Source of the DNA: Comamonadaceae bacterium OH2545_COT-014
GTDB lineage: Bacteria; Pseudomonadota; Gammaproteobacteria; Burkholderiales; Burkholderiaceae_C
Length of the DNA: 64,000 bases
Direction: 5' to 3'
Assembly (NCBI GenBank): GCA_003859965.1
Contig: RQYR01000010.1
Location: 43,157 to 107,156, forward strand
The translations under genes were made by a program, and so were the position numbers. The notes under the pieces were generated by a model that had not been told where the DNA came from, did no database searches, and saw nothing but the letters and a program-made list of their open reading frames with translations. Position 1 is the first letter of the stretch. Each line of letters opens with the position of its first letter. This document shows, piece by piece, positions 44,974-56,400 of the stretch.

Positions 44974-45693
44974 ATGCCCATTGCCATGCACCGTCCGCAA
45001 GACAGCCTCTCGCACTTCGACTCCGCAGAAGTGCAGCACTACGACAGCCGCATTCCCGCCCTGGTGCCGGGCTACCAGGTGCTGCACCACAGCAGCGCGG
45101 CGCTGCTCAAGACCCTGCTGCCCGCCGGTGCGCGCGTGCTGGTGGCAGGCGCGGGCACGGGGGCCGAGCTGCTGGCCTTGCACGCCCTGGGCCTGCACTG
45201 CGAATGCACGGCCGTAGAGCCCATGCCTGCCATGCTGGCGCTGGCGCGCGCCAAGTGCGATGCGGCAGGGCTGCGCCACATCCGCTGGCATGGCGGCTTC
45301 GTGCATGAACTGCCGCCGCCTGCCAGCGCGCAGAGCGCCCACGACGCCGCCCTGTGCCATCTGGTCATGCATTTCATTGAGCCGCTGGAGGACAAGCAGC
45401 GCCTGCTGACCGCCATCGCCCAGCGCCTGAAGCCGGGCGCCCCGTTGTTGCTGAGCGACCTGCTGGCGAGCAACGCGCCATGGCCCGACGAGCGCGCCGC
45501 ACTCATCGAATGCGCCGTGAGCCTGGGCATGCCCGAAGCGCGGCGCGGCCTCATGCGCGCGCGCCTGCAAAACGGCTTTTTCCCATTGCATGAAAAGCAA
45601 CTGGCCCGGCTGGCCGCCGCCAGCGGCTTTGAGGCGCCACAGCTGTTTTTCCGCACCCTGTCTTTCGGCGGATGGCTGTTGCGGCGCCGGTAA
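44974..45693 (+). CDS. class I SAM-dependent methyltransferase
   Basis: A 239-residue methyltransferase. The SAM-binding glycine motif is VLVAGAGTGAELLAL (about residues 54-68), the acidic end of strand 2 is AVEPMPAML, and motif IV is LCHLVMHFIEP. A loop AQRLKPGAPLLLSDLLAS follows. Position after the siderophore permease suggests a role with the siderophore, such as modification, or simply a hitch-hiker. Met5 (44986) could also be the start. Confidence 0.85.
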   Translation: MPIAMHRPQDSLSHFDSAEVQHYDSRIPALVPGYQVLHHSSAALLKTLLPAGARVLVAGAGTGAELLALHALGLHCECTAVEPMPAMLALARAKCDAAGLRHIRWHGGFVHELPPPASAQSAHDAALCHLVMHFIEPLEDKQRLLTAIAQRLKPGAPLLLSDLLASNAPWPDERAALIECAVSLGMPEARRGLMRARLQNGFFPLHEKQLARLAAASGFEAPQLFFRTLSFGGWLLRRR

Positions 45694-45739
45694 CGGCCTT
45701 GCCCGCACCCCGTGGGCGCTTCATCGGCCCTTGTGCGGG

Positions 45740-47630
<1,891 letters not shown>

Positions 47631-47659
47631 AGCGGCGCAGCCACCCGCCAGCCTACGCC

Positions 47660-47860
47660 ATGAGACACCCAGCGTCGCCAATGCAACAGCCCTTCACCGT
47701 GGACATTGACGATGACTTGCTGGCGCTGGCACTGGCGCAAGCCACCGCTGCGCGCCAGCGCATCACGCTGTACCAGGCGGTGTCGCACCGGATGCGGCTG
47801 GGCGCACAAGCGGCGGCGCGCCCGCCGCACCCCACACTTTACGAAGACCCTACTCCATGA
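47660..47860 (+). CDS. small hypothetical protein between pyrG and kdsA
   Basis: A 66-residue protein. It reads [20 protein letters not shown] and then a helical Ala/Leu/Gln-rich stretch, ending in [10 protein letters not shown]. Its stop overlaps the kdsA start as ATGA (47857-47860), a strong hint for a real, translated gene. It begins 29 bases after the pyrG stop. No family is recognised. ATG 47681 is an alternative start. Confidence 0.6.
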   Translation: MRHPASPMQQPFTVDIDDDLLALALAQATAARQRITLYQAVSHRMRLGAQAAARPPHPTLYEDPTP

Positions 47861-48714
47861 ACCTCTGCGGCTTTCCCATCGGCCTGGATCGGCCCTTCTT
47901 TCTCATCGCCGGCCCCTGCGTGGTCGAATCCGAACAGCTGCAAATGGACGTGGCCGGCCAGCTCAAGGAGATCACTGCGCAGCTGGGCATCCCCTTCATC
48001 TTCAAAAGCAGCTACGACAAGGCCAACCGCTCCAGCGGCGCGAGCTTTCGCGGCCCCGGCATGGAAAAAGGGCTGGAAATCCTCGCCAAGGTGAAGAAAG
48101 AACTGCAGCTGCCCGTGCTGACCGACGTACACACCGAGGCCGAAATCCCCGCCGTGGCCACCGTGGTGGACGTGCTGCAAACCCCTGCCTTCCTGTGCCG
48201 CCAGACCGACTTCATCCGCGCCGTGGCGCAGTCGGGCAAGCCGGTGAACATCAAGAAAGGCCAGTTCCTCGCGCCCCACGACATGAAAAACGTCATCGAC
48301 AAAGCCCGCGCCGCCGCGCGCGAAGCGGGCCTGCCTGAAGACAACTTCATGGCTTGCGAACGCGGCGCCAGCTTTGGCTACAACAACCTGGTGTCCGACA
48401 TGCGGGCACTTGCCATCATGCGCGAGACCGGCGCGCCCGTGGTGTTTGATGCCACCCACAGCGTGCAACTGCCCGGCGGCCAAGGCACCTCAAGCGGCGG
48501 CCAGCGCGAAATGGTGCCCGTGCTCGCGCGCGCAGCGGTGGCCGTGGGCGTGGCTGGCCTGTTCATGGAAACCCACCCCGACCCGAACAAAGCCCTCTCC
48601 GACGGGCCCAACGCCGTGCCGCTCAAGCACATGAAGGCGCTGCTCGAAACCCTGCTGGCGCTGGATGCGGTGACGAAGAAAAACGGTTTTCTGGAAGCGC
48701 ATTTCAGCGCTTGA
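47857..48714 (+). CDS. kdsA: 2-dehydro-3-deoxyphosphooctonate aldolase (KDO 8-P synthase)
   Basis: A 285-residue enzyme that condenses phosphoenolpyruvate with arabinose 5-phosphate, giving the KDO of lipopolysaccharide. Motifs: [48 protein letters not shown], and [16 protein letters not shown]. The start codon overlaps the small upstream ORF by 4 bases. Confidence 0.96.
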   Translation: MNLCGFPIGLDRPFFLIAGPCVVESEQLQMDVAGQLKEITAQLGIPFIFKSSYDKANRSSGASFRGPGMEKGLEILAKVKKELQLPVLTDVHTEAEIPAVATVVDVLQTPAFLCRQTDFIRAVAQSGKPVNIKKGQFLAPHDMKNVIDKARAAAREAGLPEDNFMACERGASFGYNNLVSDMRALAIMRETGAPVVFDATHSVQLPGGQGTSSGGQREMVPVLARAAVAVGVAGLFMETHPDPNKALSDGPNAVPLKHMKALLETLLALDAVTKKNGFLEAHFSA

Positions 48715-48971
48715 CCCATCACTGCTCAACGCCACGGATGCCCACCTGCCTTGCCCAGTGCCACCCATGGCCCACGCCGCCCTTGCATCCGCCGCATAGC
48801 GCTGGCTGCTGGCCCCGCCGTTTGCGGCTGGGCATCCGGCGGCTGGGAAGGCGCACTGGAAGTGCCAGCCGGGCTGGGCGGGCATGCAGCAGCCCGCCAT
48901 GGGCATCACCTGACCTCGCCCGCCCGGCCCCGTTTATGTTGTTCGCCTGATTTTTTATGAAGGACTCACCC

Positions 48972-49259
48972 ATGCCCTACGGCTACGTCATCGCCAACGT
49001 CCACGTCACCAACCCCGAGCAAATGGCCGAGTACCGCCAGTGGAGCACCCAGGCCGCCCAGGCCCACGGCGGCGAATTTCTCGTGCGCGGCGGCCAGCAG
49101 CAGGTGCTCGAAGGCCAGGCCCACGCGCGCACCGTGGTGCTGCGCTTTCCCAGCTACGCAGCGGCGCAGGCGTTCTACGACTCACCCGAGTACCGCCACG
49201 CGCGCCAGGTGCGTGAAGGCGCGGGCGTGTTCAACATGCTGTGCGTCGAAGGGCTTTGA
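48972..49259 (+). CDS. DUF1330 family protein
   Basis: A 95-residue protein with the dimeric ferredoxin-like fold pattern of DUF1330: YVIANVHVTNPEQMAEYRQW at the N-terminus, FLVRGG, and FPSYAAAQAFYDSPEYRHAR near the C-terminus. Function unknown. The ribosome site AAGGA (48960-48964) favours the ATG at 48972 over 48957. It lies between kdsA and eno. Confidence 0.88.
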   Translation: MPYGYVIANVHVTNPEQMAEYRQWSTQAAQAHGGEFLVRGGQQQVLEGQAHARTVVLRFPSYAAAQAFYDSPEYRHARQVREGAGVFNMLCVEGL

Positions 49260-49300
49260 TTGCTACTATTTCTATAGCTATCAAGGCTTATAGGACGTGC
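49259..49300. repeat. dispersed ATAGC repeat copy upstream of eno
   Basis: TGCTACTATTTCTATAGCTA continues TCAAGGCTTATAGGAC. The core ATAGCTATCAAGGC equals the copy at 5891-5920. Confidence 0.5.
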
Positions 49301-49331
49301 CAAAAAGGCTTTTTCAATTCATGAACCATAG

Positions 49332-50636
<1,305 letters not shown>

Positions 50637-50761
50637 AGCGCTTGGCGGCGGCAGGCCGGGGTACACGCGCCATGCCTCACACCTGCCGTTCGCCATGCCG
50701 GCATGCGGGTTTTGCCTGCCCGCCGGCCAGAGAGGCCCAAGCGGCTCCCGGCCATCACCGC

Positions 50762-50811
50762 TATACTAAAAAGATAGCAAAACTTCCCCGCCCTGCCAGC
50801 CCAGAAAGCCC
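50762..50811 (+). promoter_or_regulatory. -10 box and leader of ftsB
   Basis: TATACT at 50762-50767 lies 45 bases before ftsB and is followed by AAAAAGATAGC, a short relic of the dispersed repeat. No good -35 is seen. Confidence 0.4.
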
Positions 50812-51087
50812 ATGAGCAACCGCATCGTTCCAGCCATCCTGATTGTGCTGCTGGTGGTGCTGCACGCCCAGCTTTGGGTCGGCCGGGGCAGCCTGCCAGA
50901 CGTGTCTGCCTTGCAGCGCAAGGTGGACGAGCAAAAAGCCGCCAACGCCCGGGCCCAAGTGGCCATTGACCAGCTGGCGTCCGAAGTGGCCGACTTGAAA
51001 GACGGCTTGGGCATGGTCGAGGAAAAAGCGCGGCTGGAGCTGGGCATGGTCAAGCCCAATGAAATTCTGGTGCAAGTGGCCCGCTGA
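50812..51087 (+). CDS. ftsB: cell division protein FtsB
   Basis: A 91-residue divisome protein. One membrane span (VPAILIVLLVVLHAQLWVG) is followed by a coiled coil from about residue 32 to 66 (LQRKVDEQKAANARAQVAID) and the conserved end EEKARLELGMVKPNEILVQV. It links FtsL and FtsQ in the periplasm. Its position after eno is the conserved one. Confidence 0.93.
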   Translation: MSNRIVPAILIVLLVVLHAQLWVGRGSLPDVSALQRKVDEQKAANARAQVAIDQLASEVADLKDGLGMVEEKARLELGMVKPNEILVQVAR

Positions 51088-51427
51088 AAATCTGGCATAG
51101 CGGCTGCCAGCCCGCTACGCTGCAATGCTGCGCTTTCCGGTTCACCGCTGCGGCACAGCAGCGCATTGCCCCATCCAAATACACGGTTGACGCTGCTCTG
51201 GCCCTCTCGAGCCCTCTTCTGAGCGCCGCCCCCTGGCCTCTCGTATCCCAGGGCGTCCGCCCCGCCACTGGGCGTGGTGGCCAGGCAAGGCAGACCAATA
51301 CTTGCCCATGGCGAACTGCGCTACGGCTTGTCCGTCTCGGCTGTAGCGACATATAGCGCACGCTTGGGGCATGACTGTGAGCGGCCGGGGCAATGAGCGC
51401 CGCCCCAGCCAGTTGCGCCATCCGTGC
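51088..51427. other. 340-base gap between ftsB and rimM; nothing recognised
   Basis: Here the trmD and rplS genes would be expected after rimM on the minus strand, but none is present. A minus-strand frame (51142-51393) is open but lacks motifs and a ribosome site. Confidence 0.5.
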
Positions 51428-52000
51428 TCAGTAATCCGGCTGCCAATCCACGGTCATGCGACGCGCCGCCAAGTCCACTTCGTCCACGTAGGCATCGACG
51501 AAGGGAATCAGACGTTCGCGCGGCTTGCCTTCCGGCCCGGCTTCACCGGCCAGCACCAGCGTGGTTTGCGGGCCGGTGGCCAGCAGGTCTTTCACCTGGC
51601 CCAGCGCCACGCCTTCGCGGTTGACCACGGCCAGGCCCAGCAGGTCCACCCAGTAATACTCGCCCTCTTGCGGCGGTGGAAACGCAGCGCGCGAGATAAA
51701 GATGCGCGCGCCCTTGAGCGCTTCGGCCGCCGTGCGGTCCGCCACGGGCGGCGCGCTGGCGACAATGGCGTCGGCATGGTCACGAACGGACTTGACCGGC
51801 AGCGCCAGCACGCCGCTGAAATGCCGCGCCCCGCGCTCGGGCGGCAGCAAATACCACTGGCGGCAAGAAAAAAGCGCCTCGGCAGAGGCGCTGTAGGGCT
51901 GAATCTTGAACCAGCCCTTGATGCCCCAGGCATCCAGTACGCGGCCCACTTCCACCGCGTCTGCCGGCAGCTCGGCCGGCTCCAGCCCGGGCAGGTTCAT
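51428..52000 (-). CDS. rimM: ribosome maturation factor RimM
   Basis: A 190-residue factor for 30S assembly that binds S19. The first domain has VEVGRVLDAWGIKGWFKIQP, the PRC-barrel part has EGEYYWVDLLGLAVVNREG and VKDLLATGPQTTLVL, and the end RERLIPFVDAYVDEVDLAAR is typical. It follows rpsP by 12 bases. Codons near 51868-51892 form a hairpin with a T-run that looks like an intragenic terminator. trmD and rplS do not follow. Confidence 0.94.
   Translation of the reverse strand: MNLPGLEPAELPADAVEVGRVLDAWGIKGWFKIQPYSASAEALFSCRQWYLLPPERGARHFSGVLALPVKSVRDHADAIVASAPPVADRTAAEALKGARIFISRAAFPPPQEGEYYWVDLLGLAVVNREGVALGQVKDLLATGPQTTLVLAGEAGPEGKPRERLIPFVDAYVDEVDLAARRMTVDWQPDY
51868..51892 (-). terminator. 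terminator-like hairpin inside rimM
   Basis: On the minus strand an 8-base perfect GC-rich stem (AGCGCCTC and GAGGCGCT) with a TGCC tetraloop is directly followed by TTTTTCTT. It lies about 108-132 bases into the rimM coding sequence, encoding SASAEALFSC. Partial termination here would lower rimM expression relative to rpsP. This is inferred from structure only. Confidence 0.6.
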
Positions 52001-52012
52001 GCGGCGCGCGCG

Positions 52013-52270
52013 TCAGGCAGCCGGCTGGGCCTTGGCAGCCTGCTTGACCAGGCGCTGCACGGTGGGAGAGGCTTGCGCGCCCACGCTTTTCCAGTAAGTC
52101 AGGCGATCCTGGGCAATGCGCAGCCCCTCTTCGCCTTCAACGGCGCTGGGGTTGTAGAAACCGATGCGCTCAATGAAGCGGCCATCGCGGCGCACGCGCT
52201 TGTCGGCCACAACAATGTTGTAGAAGGGACGGGCCTTGGCGCCGCCGCGGGAAAGACGAATAACGACCAT
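52013..52270 (-). CDS. rpsP: 30S ribosomal protein S16
   Basis: An 85-residue ribosomal protein. It begins [20 protein letters not shown] and has [15 protein letters not shown] and [20 protein letters not shown], all standard for S16. It is the first gene of the rpsP-rimM transcript. A TATAAT on the minus strand at 52400-52405 is the probable -10 of its promoter. Confidence 0.96.
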   Translation of the reverse strand: MVVIRLSRGGAKARPFYNIVVADKRVRRDGRFIERIGFYNPSAVEGEEGLRIAQDRLTYWKSVGAQASPTVQRLVKQAAKAQPAA

Positions 52271-52399
52271 TTTGAAATCTGTCCTGAGGGTGGTGATGGC
52301 TGACCGCGGCCCGTGGGGTCATTGGGCGCGACGCCGGTTTCTTCCGGTGCTGAGACACGCGACATGGCCACCCGGCCAGCGACACACCGAAAACCGCGC

Positions 52400-52405
52400 A
52401 TTATA
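52400..52405 (-). promoter_or_regulatory. -10 box of rpsP
   Basis: Minus-strand TATAAT, 130 bases upstream of rpsP, leaving a long leader. No clear -35 is seen. Confidence 0.4.
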
Positions 52406-52534
52406 TAGAGGCCAGAAGCGCCATGCGCCCCATTGCTGACGACGGTCGCGCTTGCGAACGACCCCAAGCCGGAGCCAGCATGGCCACGCGGCCCATGGCA
52501 TGCGCCATTCGCATGTGTCATTCGCATGCGCCAT

Positions 52535-53488
52535 TCAGAAAAACGGCTGGCTGGCCCAGGCGCGCACCCAGAAGGCCAGCGCCTCGGCCACGGATGCGGC
52601 GGCGCACGCCGGCGGCAGGCCCAGCACCCGGGCAGCAGCTTGCAAGGCGGCCAGGGGATCGCTCACATCCAGCGCGGCCGCGCCGTTTTGCTTGCTGAGC
52701 TTTTCCCCATTGGGCGCGCACACCAGCGGCGTGTGCAGGTAAGCCGGCACGGGCAGGCACAGCGCCCGTTGCAGCAGAATCTGGCGGGGCGTGTTGTCAG
52801 CCAGATCTTGTCCACGCACCACATGGGTAATGCCCTGGGCCGCGTCGTCCACCACCACGGCCAGTTGGTAGGCCCACAGGCCGTCAGCCCGGCGCAGCAC
52901 GAAGTCGCCCACCTCGCGCTCCACATGCTGCCGCTGGCGCCCCAGGCGTCGGTCATGCCAGTGCAAAAAGCCGTCAACTACAGAATAAATAGCATTCTTT
53001 CCATGCTGGTTCTGCCCAAGGCTTGTTTTCATTGCACTGCACAGGCCGGTGTGCAGGCGCCAGGCGCGCGGGTTTAGGCCGCGCAGCCCACCCCGCTCGG
53101 GGCGGCAGGTGCCGGGGTAAGGCAGCTCGGCGCCACGCACGCGCATCTGGCCCAGCGCCGCTTGCGCGGCGGCAATGTCCTTGCGCGAACAGGCGCAGGG
53201 GTAAGCCAGGCCCGCCGCTTGCAGCCGCGCCAGGGCGTGGGCATAGGCCGCGCCACGGGTGGATTGCCAAAGCGGCGCTTCGTCCGGCATCAGCCCGCAG
53301 GCGGCCAGCTGGTGCAGGATGTGCTGCGCCGCGCCCGGCACGCAGCGCGGCGTGTCCACATCTTCCACACGCACCAGCCAGCGCCCGCCGTGGGCGCGGG
53401 CATCCAGCCAGCTGGCCAGCGCGGCCACCAGCGATCCGGCGTGCAGCGGGCCAGTGGGCGACGGGGCAAAACGGCCAGTGGGTGGCAT
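52535..53488 (-). CDS. gluQ: glutamyl-Q tRNA(Asp) synthetase with an in-frame insertion
   Basis: A 317-residue paralogue of glutamyl-tRNA synthetase that attaches glutamate to queuosine of tRNA-Asp. The HIGH-like motif is [11 protein letters not shown], zinc cysteines occur in CAC (98-100) and YPGTC (124-128), and the KMSKS-like motif is KLSKQN. Residues about 149-173 ([20 protein letters not shown] and beyond) do not fit the family, where AWRL.T runs almost directly into LHWHDRRLG. The DNA of this insert matches the dispersed repeat. MPPTGRF at 53488 is the family start. Confidence 0.9.
   Translation of the reverse strand: MPPTGRFAPSPTGPLHAGSLVAALASWLDARAHGGRWLVRVEDVDTPRCVPGAAQHILHQLAACGLMPDEAPLWQSTRGAAYAHALARLQAAGLAYPCACSRKDIAAAQAALGQMRVRGAELPYPGTCRPERGGLRGLNPRAWRLHTGLCSAMKTSLGQNQHGKNAIYSVVDGFLHWHDRRLGRQRQHVEREVGDFVLRRADGLWAYQLAVVVDDAAQGITHVVRGQDLADNTPRQILLQRALCLPVPAYLHTPLVCAPNGEKLSKQNGAAALDVSDPLAALQAAARVLGLPPACAAASVAEALAFWVRAWASQPFF
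52970..53044 (-). repeat. dispersed ATAGC repeat inserted in the gluQRS coding sequence
   Basis: On the minus strand the order AAGCCTTGGGCAGAA, CATGG, TGCTATTTATTCTGTAG matches the reverse complement of the copy at 7938-7985 (AGCCCTTCAGGCAGAAGG, CATGG, TTGCTATT). It adds about 25 codons without a stop or frameshift. Confidence 0.55.
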
Positions 53489-53626
53489 GGGCAAAAGCAG
53501 GCAGGCGAGCAAAAAGCGGCAAACAAAGCCAACGCGCATTCTGTCCGACCCCGTCCCGCGCCCCCCCAACGTATGCATGCCCGGCAACGCTTTCGCATGC
53601 CCCCGGCGTGCCGATAATGCCGCGCC

Positions 53627-54595
53627 ATGACTGCTGGCCAGGCGCTGAACCATCCCGTCCTTTCTTCGTTGCTGCCCGTGGTGCTGCTGATCGGCACCGG
53701 CTTTGTGGCGGGCCGCTTGCGGCTGATCCGCCGCGAAGCAGTGGGCGATTTGTCAAACCTGGTGTTTCTGGTGCTGGTGCAGGCGCTGCTGTTTCGCACC
53801 ATGGCCACGGCATCGCTGGAGCGGCTGGATCTGGCCTCCGTGGCCGTTTACTACGCGGTGGCGGCCGGCCTGTTCTTCACGCTGCTGGCGTGGTGGGGCT
53901 TCAGCAGCCAGTCGGCCGTGACGGCGCTGGCCGCCATTTTCAGCAACACGCTGATGATTGGCGTGCCGCTGGTGCAACTGGCTTACGGGCAGGCCGGGCT
54001 GGTGCAGCTGTTCACGCTGATTTCCATGCACGCGCTGGTGCTGCTGACGCTGGCCACCGTCGTCATTGAGCTGCTGCTGGCGCGCGAGCAGGCCGCCAGC
54101 GGGCAACAGCCGCGCCGCCTGGCAGCCACGGTGCTGCGGGCCATGAAAAACGCCGTGCTGCATCCGGTGCCGCTGCCCATCATCGCGGGCTTGGCGTACG
54201 CGCTCACCGGCTGGGGGCTGCATCCGGTGGTGGAGAGGCCGCTCAAGCTGCTGGGCGATGCCTTCGGGCCCGTGGCACTGCTGCTGGTGGGCGTGACGCT
54301 GGCGCACACGCGCATCGGCCCGCACCTGGGCGGTGCGTGGCGCATTGGCATGCTCAAGACCGTAGTGCATCCGCTGCTCATGGCCGGCGCGGGCTGGGCC
54401 GTGGGGCTGTCAGGCCTGCCGCTGACGGTGATGGTGGTGGCCGCCGCGCTGCCGGTGGGCGCCAACGTCTTCCTGTTCTCGCAGCGCTATCACAAGGCGC
54501 AAGAGATGGTCACCGCCAGCGTGGCCGTGTCCACGCTCATGGCACTGGTCACTGTGTCGGCCGTGATGGCAGCGCTGGCCTGGGCTGGGCAGTAG
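53627..54595 (+). CDS. AEC-family (auxin efflux carrier-like) transporter
   Basis: A 322-residue membrane protein with about ten spans in two groups of five, typical of AEC carriers. The first starts [20 protein letters not shown], and the half-way [20 protein letters not shown] and the late [16 protein letters not shown] are the two crossover regions. The substrate is unknown, often a carboxylate such as malonate. It is divergent from gluQRS, with GATAAT close to the start. Confidence 0.9.
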   Translation: MTAGQALNHPVLSSLLPVVLLIGTGFVAGRLRLIRREAVGDLSNLVFLVLVQALLFRTMATASLERLDLASVAVYYAVAAGLFFTLLAWWGFSSQSAVTALAAIFSNTLMIGVPLVQLAYGQAGLVQLFTLISMHALVLLTLATVVIELLLAREQAASGQQPRRLAATVLRAMKNAVLHPVPLPIIAGLAYALTGWGLHPVVERPLKLLGDAFGPVALLLVGVTLAHTRIGPHLGGAWRIGMLKTVVHPLLMAGAGWAVGLSGLPLTVMVVAAALPVGANVFLFSQRYHKAQEMVTASVAVSTLMALVTVSAVMAALAWAGQ

Positions 54596-54685
54596 CCCCT
54601 CGCCTGCGGGGTTCGCCGCGCTACCGCCCCCCGGCGGAAAGCGCCCTGGCACCGTACCGGCCCAGCACCGGCCGCATAGGGAGGA

Positions 54686-54733
54686 TTCCCAACTGGGAAC
54701 CTTACCAACTGGGGCGGTTACCAGCTAGGAACG
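54686..54733. repeat. three tandem 16-bp near-palindromes
   Basis: Units at 54686-54701 (TTCCCAACTGGGAACC), 54702-54717 (TTACCAACTGGGGCGG) and 54718-54733 (TTACCAGCTAGGAACG) are joined without spacer. The first is a perfect inverted repeat TTCCCA-AC-TGGGAA. They lie 71 bases upstream of the orphan gene at 54805 and look like iterated operators. Confidence 0.6.
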
Positions 54734-54804
54734 GCACGGCTGTTGCCCAAGGCCATGCGCACTTAAGGTTTAGCCGTGTTCATCACCGCTTCAGGAGTTT
54801 TGCC

Positions 54805-55503
54805 ATGAGCGCCATTTCCTTCGGCCGTCCGTTCGTTCCCTCACTGCCGCCCAGCCACACGGGCGACGCCCACCGCCCGGCGGGCCTGAACGCCCGCCAC
54901 GGGCCCCAAGGGCCGGACACGGGTGCGGAGCGCCCGCCCAGCATCCGGCTCAACCCGTCTGACCGCGTCAACTTGCCTGATTCGACACCGCGCAAGCCTA
55001 GCGATAGCTGGCCCTTGCCCTCCCACCCCCAGGCTCCTGGCGGCATGGGTTCCGGCTATCCAACCGTACAAACGCTGCCCTACGTCCTACCCCCGGGGGT
55101 TGATCTCGAGTCGCTTGGCAAAGCCAATCCCTCCCCGGTAAGCAAACCGTGGTTCGTTCCACCAGACTGGAACAAGCCGGATCAGCCGCCAGGCTGGCCT
55201 GATTGCCTGCCCGGGCCCTGCGGCGATGACACCAGCAGAACCGCTGTCACGCCCACTGCCAAGCCCACTTGGCATGTGCTGGACACCGGCCCTTGCGGGC
55301 CGGACGAGGTGAAGATCGTCATTCACGAAAACGGCGGCGCCACCGTCACGGTCAACGGCACGGACTATGACTACAGCCCCCACACCGCGCAGGACTTGCG
55401 GGTCATCGTGGACAAGAATGACAACGTGCAGATCCAGGACCAGCGCTCCTACGACGATCGCATGCGCGAACCGCAGCCCGTCAAAATCGAGCCCCGCTCC
55501 TGA
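54805..55503 (+). CDS. proline-rich orphan protein
   Basis: A 232-residue protein of unknown function. There is no signal peptide or membrane span. The first 160 residues are rich in Pro, Gly, Ser and Asp and likely disordered. A compact C-terminal part has beta character (EVKIVIHENGGATVTVNGTD, then RVIVDKNDNVQIQDQRSYDD). AGGAG lies 7 bases before the ATG, and a strong terminator follows, so it is a single-gene unit. The three 16-bp repeats upstream suggest dedicated control. Secretion by a non-classical route is possible but not shown. Confidence 0.7.
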   Translation: MSAISFGRPFVPSLPPSHTGDAHRPAGLNARHGPQGPDTGAERPPSIRLNPSDRVNLPDSTPRKPSDSWPLPSHPQAPGGMGSGYPTVQTLPYVLPPGVDLESLGKANPSPVSKPWFVPPDWNKPDQPPGWPDCLPGPCGDDTSRTAVTPTAKPTWHVLDTGPCGPDEVKIVIHENGGATVTVNGTDYDYSPHTAQDLRVIVDKNDNVQIQDQRSYDDRMREPQPVKIEPRS

Positions 55504-55528
55504 CCGGCGCACACGCTGCGCCACCACC

Positions 55529-55560
55529 GCAAAACGGCGTGCTCTGGCACGCCGTTTTGC
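55529..55560. terminator. bidirectional terminator after orphan gene
   Basis: Fourteen-base perfect stem GCAAAACGGCGTGC/GCACGCCGTTTTGC with TCTG loop, 25 bases after the stop at 55503. Confidence 0.9.
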
Positions 55561-55625
55561 TATATATTCAGTAGCTATTCAGGCAGAACCCTCATGCCTT
55601 AAAGGGCAAAAAAACTTGAACCTGC
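55557..55625. repeat. dispersed ATAGC repeat copy after the orphan gene
   Basis: GCTATATATTCAGTAGCTAT followed by CAGGCAGAACCCTCATGCCTT and an A-run. Layout like the copy at 7938. Confidence 0.5.
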
Positions 55626-55676
55626 GCAGCGCCCTTTTCTCCTTTTCTTTTTGACAGGCGCCCCGCCATCACGGCA

Positions 55677-56396
55677 TCACGGCCCCGGCAGGCTGCCCCC
55701 GGCCCCGCTGTCATGCGCGATGCGGCCGGCCTCCACTGTCAGGCGGCGTTCGCACTGCGCGGCAATGGCGCGATCGTGCGTCACCAGCACCAGCGTGGTG
55801 CCCAGCTCGCGGTTGAGGTCGAACATGAGCTGCATCACCCGTTCGCCGGTGGCAAAGTCCAGGCTGCCCGTGGGTTCGTCGGCCAGCAGCACGGCCGGGC
55901 GCACCACGAAGGCGCGCGCCAGCGCCACGCGCTGCTGTTCGCCGCCTGAAAGCACCTTGGGGTAATGCCCCAGCCGCTCGGCCAGCCCCACGCGCGCCAG
56001 CATCTCGGTGGCGGCCTGGCGGGCGTCGCGCCGGCCCGCCAGCTCCAGCGGCAGCATCACGTTTTCCAGCGCCGTCAGGCTGCCCATGAGCTGAAAGCTC
56101 TGGAACACAAACCCCAGCTTGCGCGCACGGATGGCGGCGCGCGCATCCTCGTCCATCGCGAACAAGTCTTCGCCGTCCAGCCGCACCGTGCCGCGCGTGG
56201 GCACGTCCAGCCCCGCCATGATGGACAGCAGCGTGCTCTTGCCCGAGCCGGATGCGCCCACAATGGCCACCGTCTCTCGCGCCGCCAGCGAAAAATGCAC
56301 ATCCCGCAAAATATCCAGCGTGCCCGTGGCATCGTGAACCGACTTGTGAACGTGCTCCACCGCAATGATGGAAGGGCGCTGCTCTGAACTGGACAT
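55677..56396 (-). CDS. ybbA: ABC transporter ATP-binding protein, YbbA-like
   Basis: A 239-residue ATPase of the LolD/MacB type. Walker A is GASGSGKST, the signature is LSGGEQQRVALARA, Walker B is VLLADEPTG, and the switch His is in VTHDR. It is divergent from tesA, the same pairing as ybbA/tesA in E. coli, where the ATPase is followed by the permease gene ybbP. No permease follows here. Its start codon (56394-56396) shares bases with the tesA start region, so promoters must lie inside each other's coding sequence. Confidence 0.88.
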   Translation of the reverse strand: MSSSEQRPSIIAVEHVHKSVHDATGTLDILRDVHFSLAARETVAIVGASGSGKSTLLSIMAGLDVPTRGTVRLDGEDLFAMDEDARAAIRARKLGFVFQSFQLMGSLTALENVMLPLELAGRRDARQAATEMLARVGLAERLGHYPKVLSGGEQQRVALARAFVVRPAVLLADEPTGSLDFATGERVMQLMFDLNRELGTTLVLVTHDRAIAAQCERRLTVEAGRIAHDSGAGGSLPGP

Positions 56397-56400
56397 GGCA

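Noticed and set aside
51142..51393. Minus-strand frame in the ftsB-rimM gap
   Set aside because: No similarity recognised, no Shine-Dalgarno sequence, composition like non-coding DNA.
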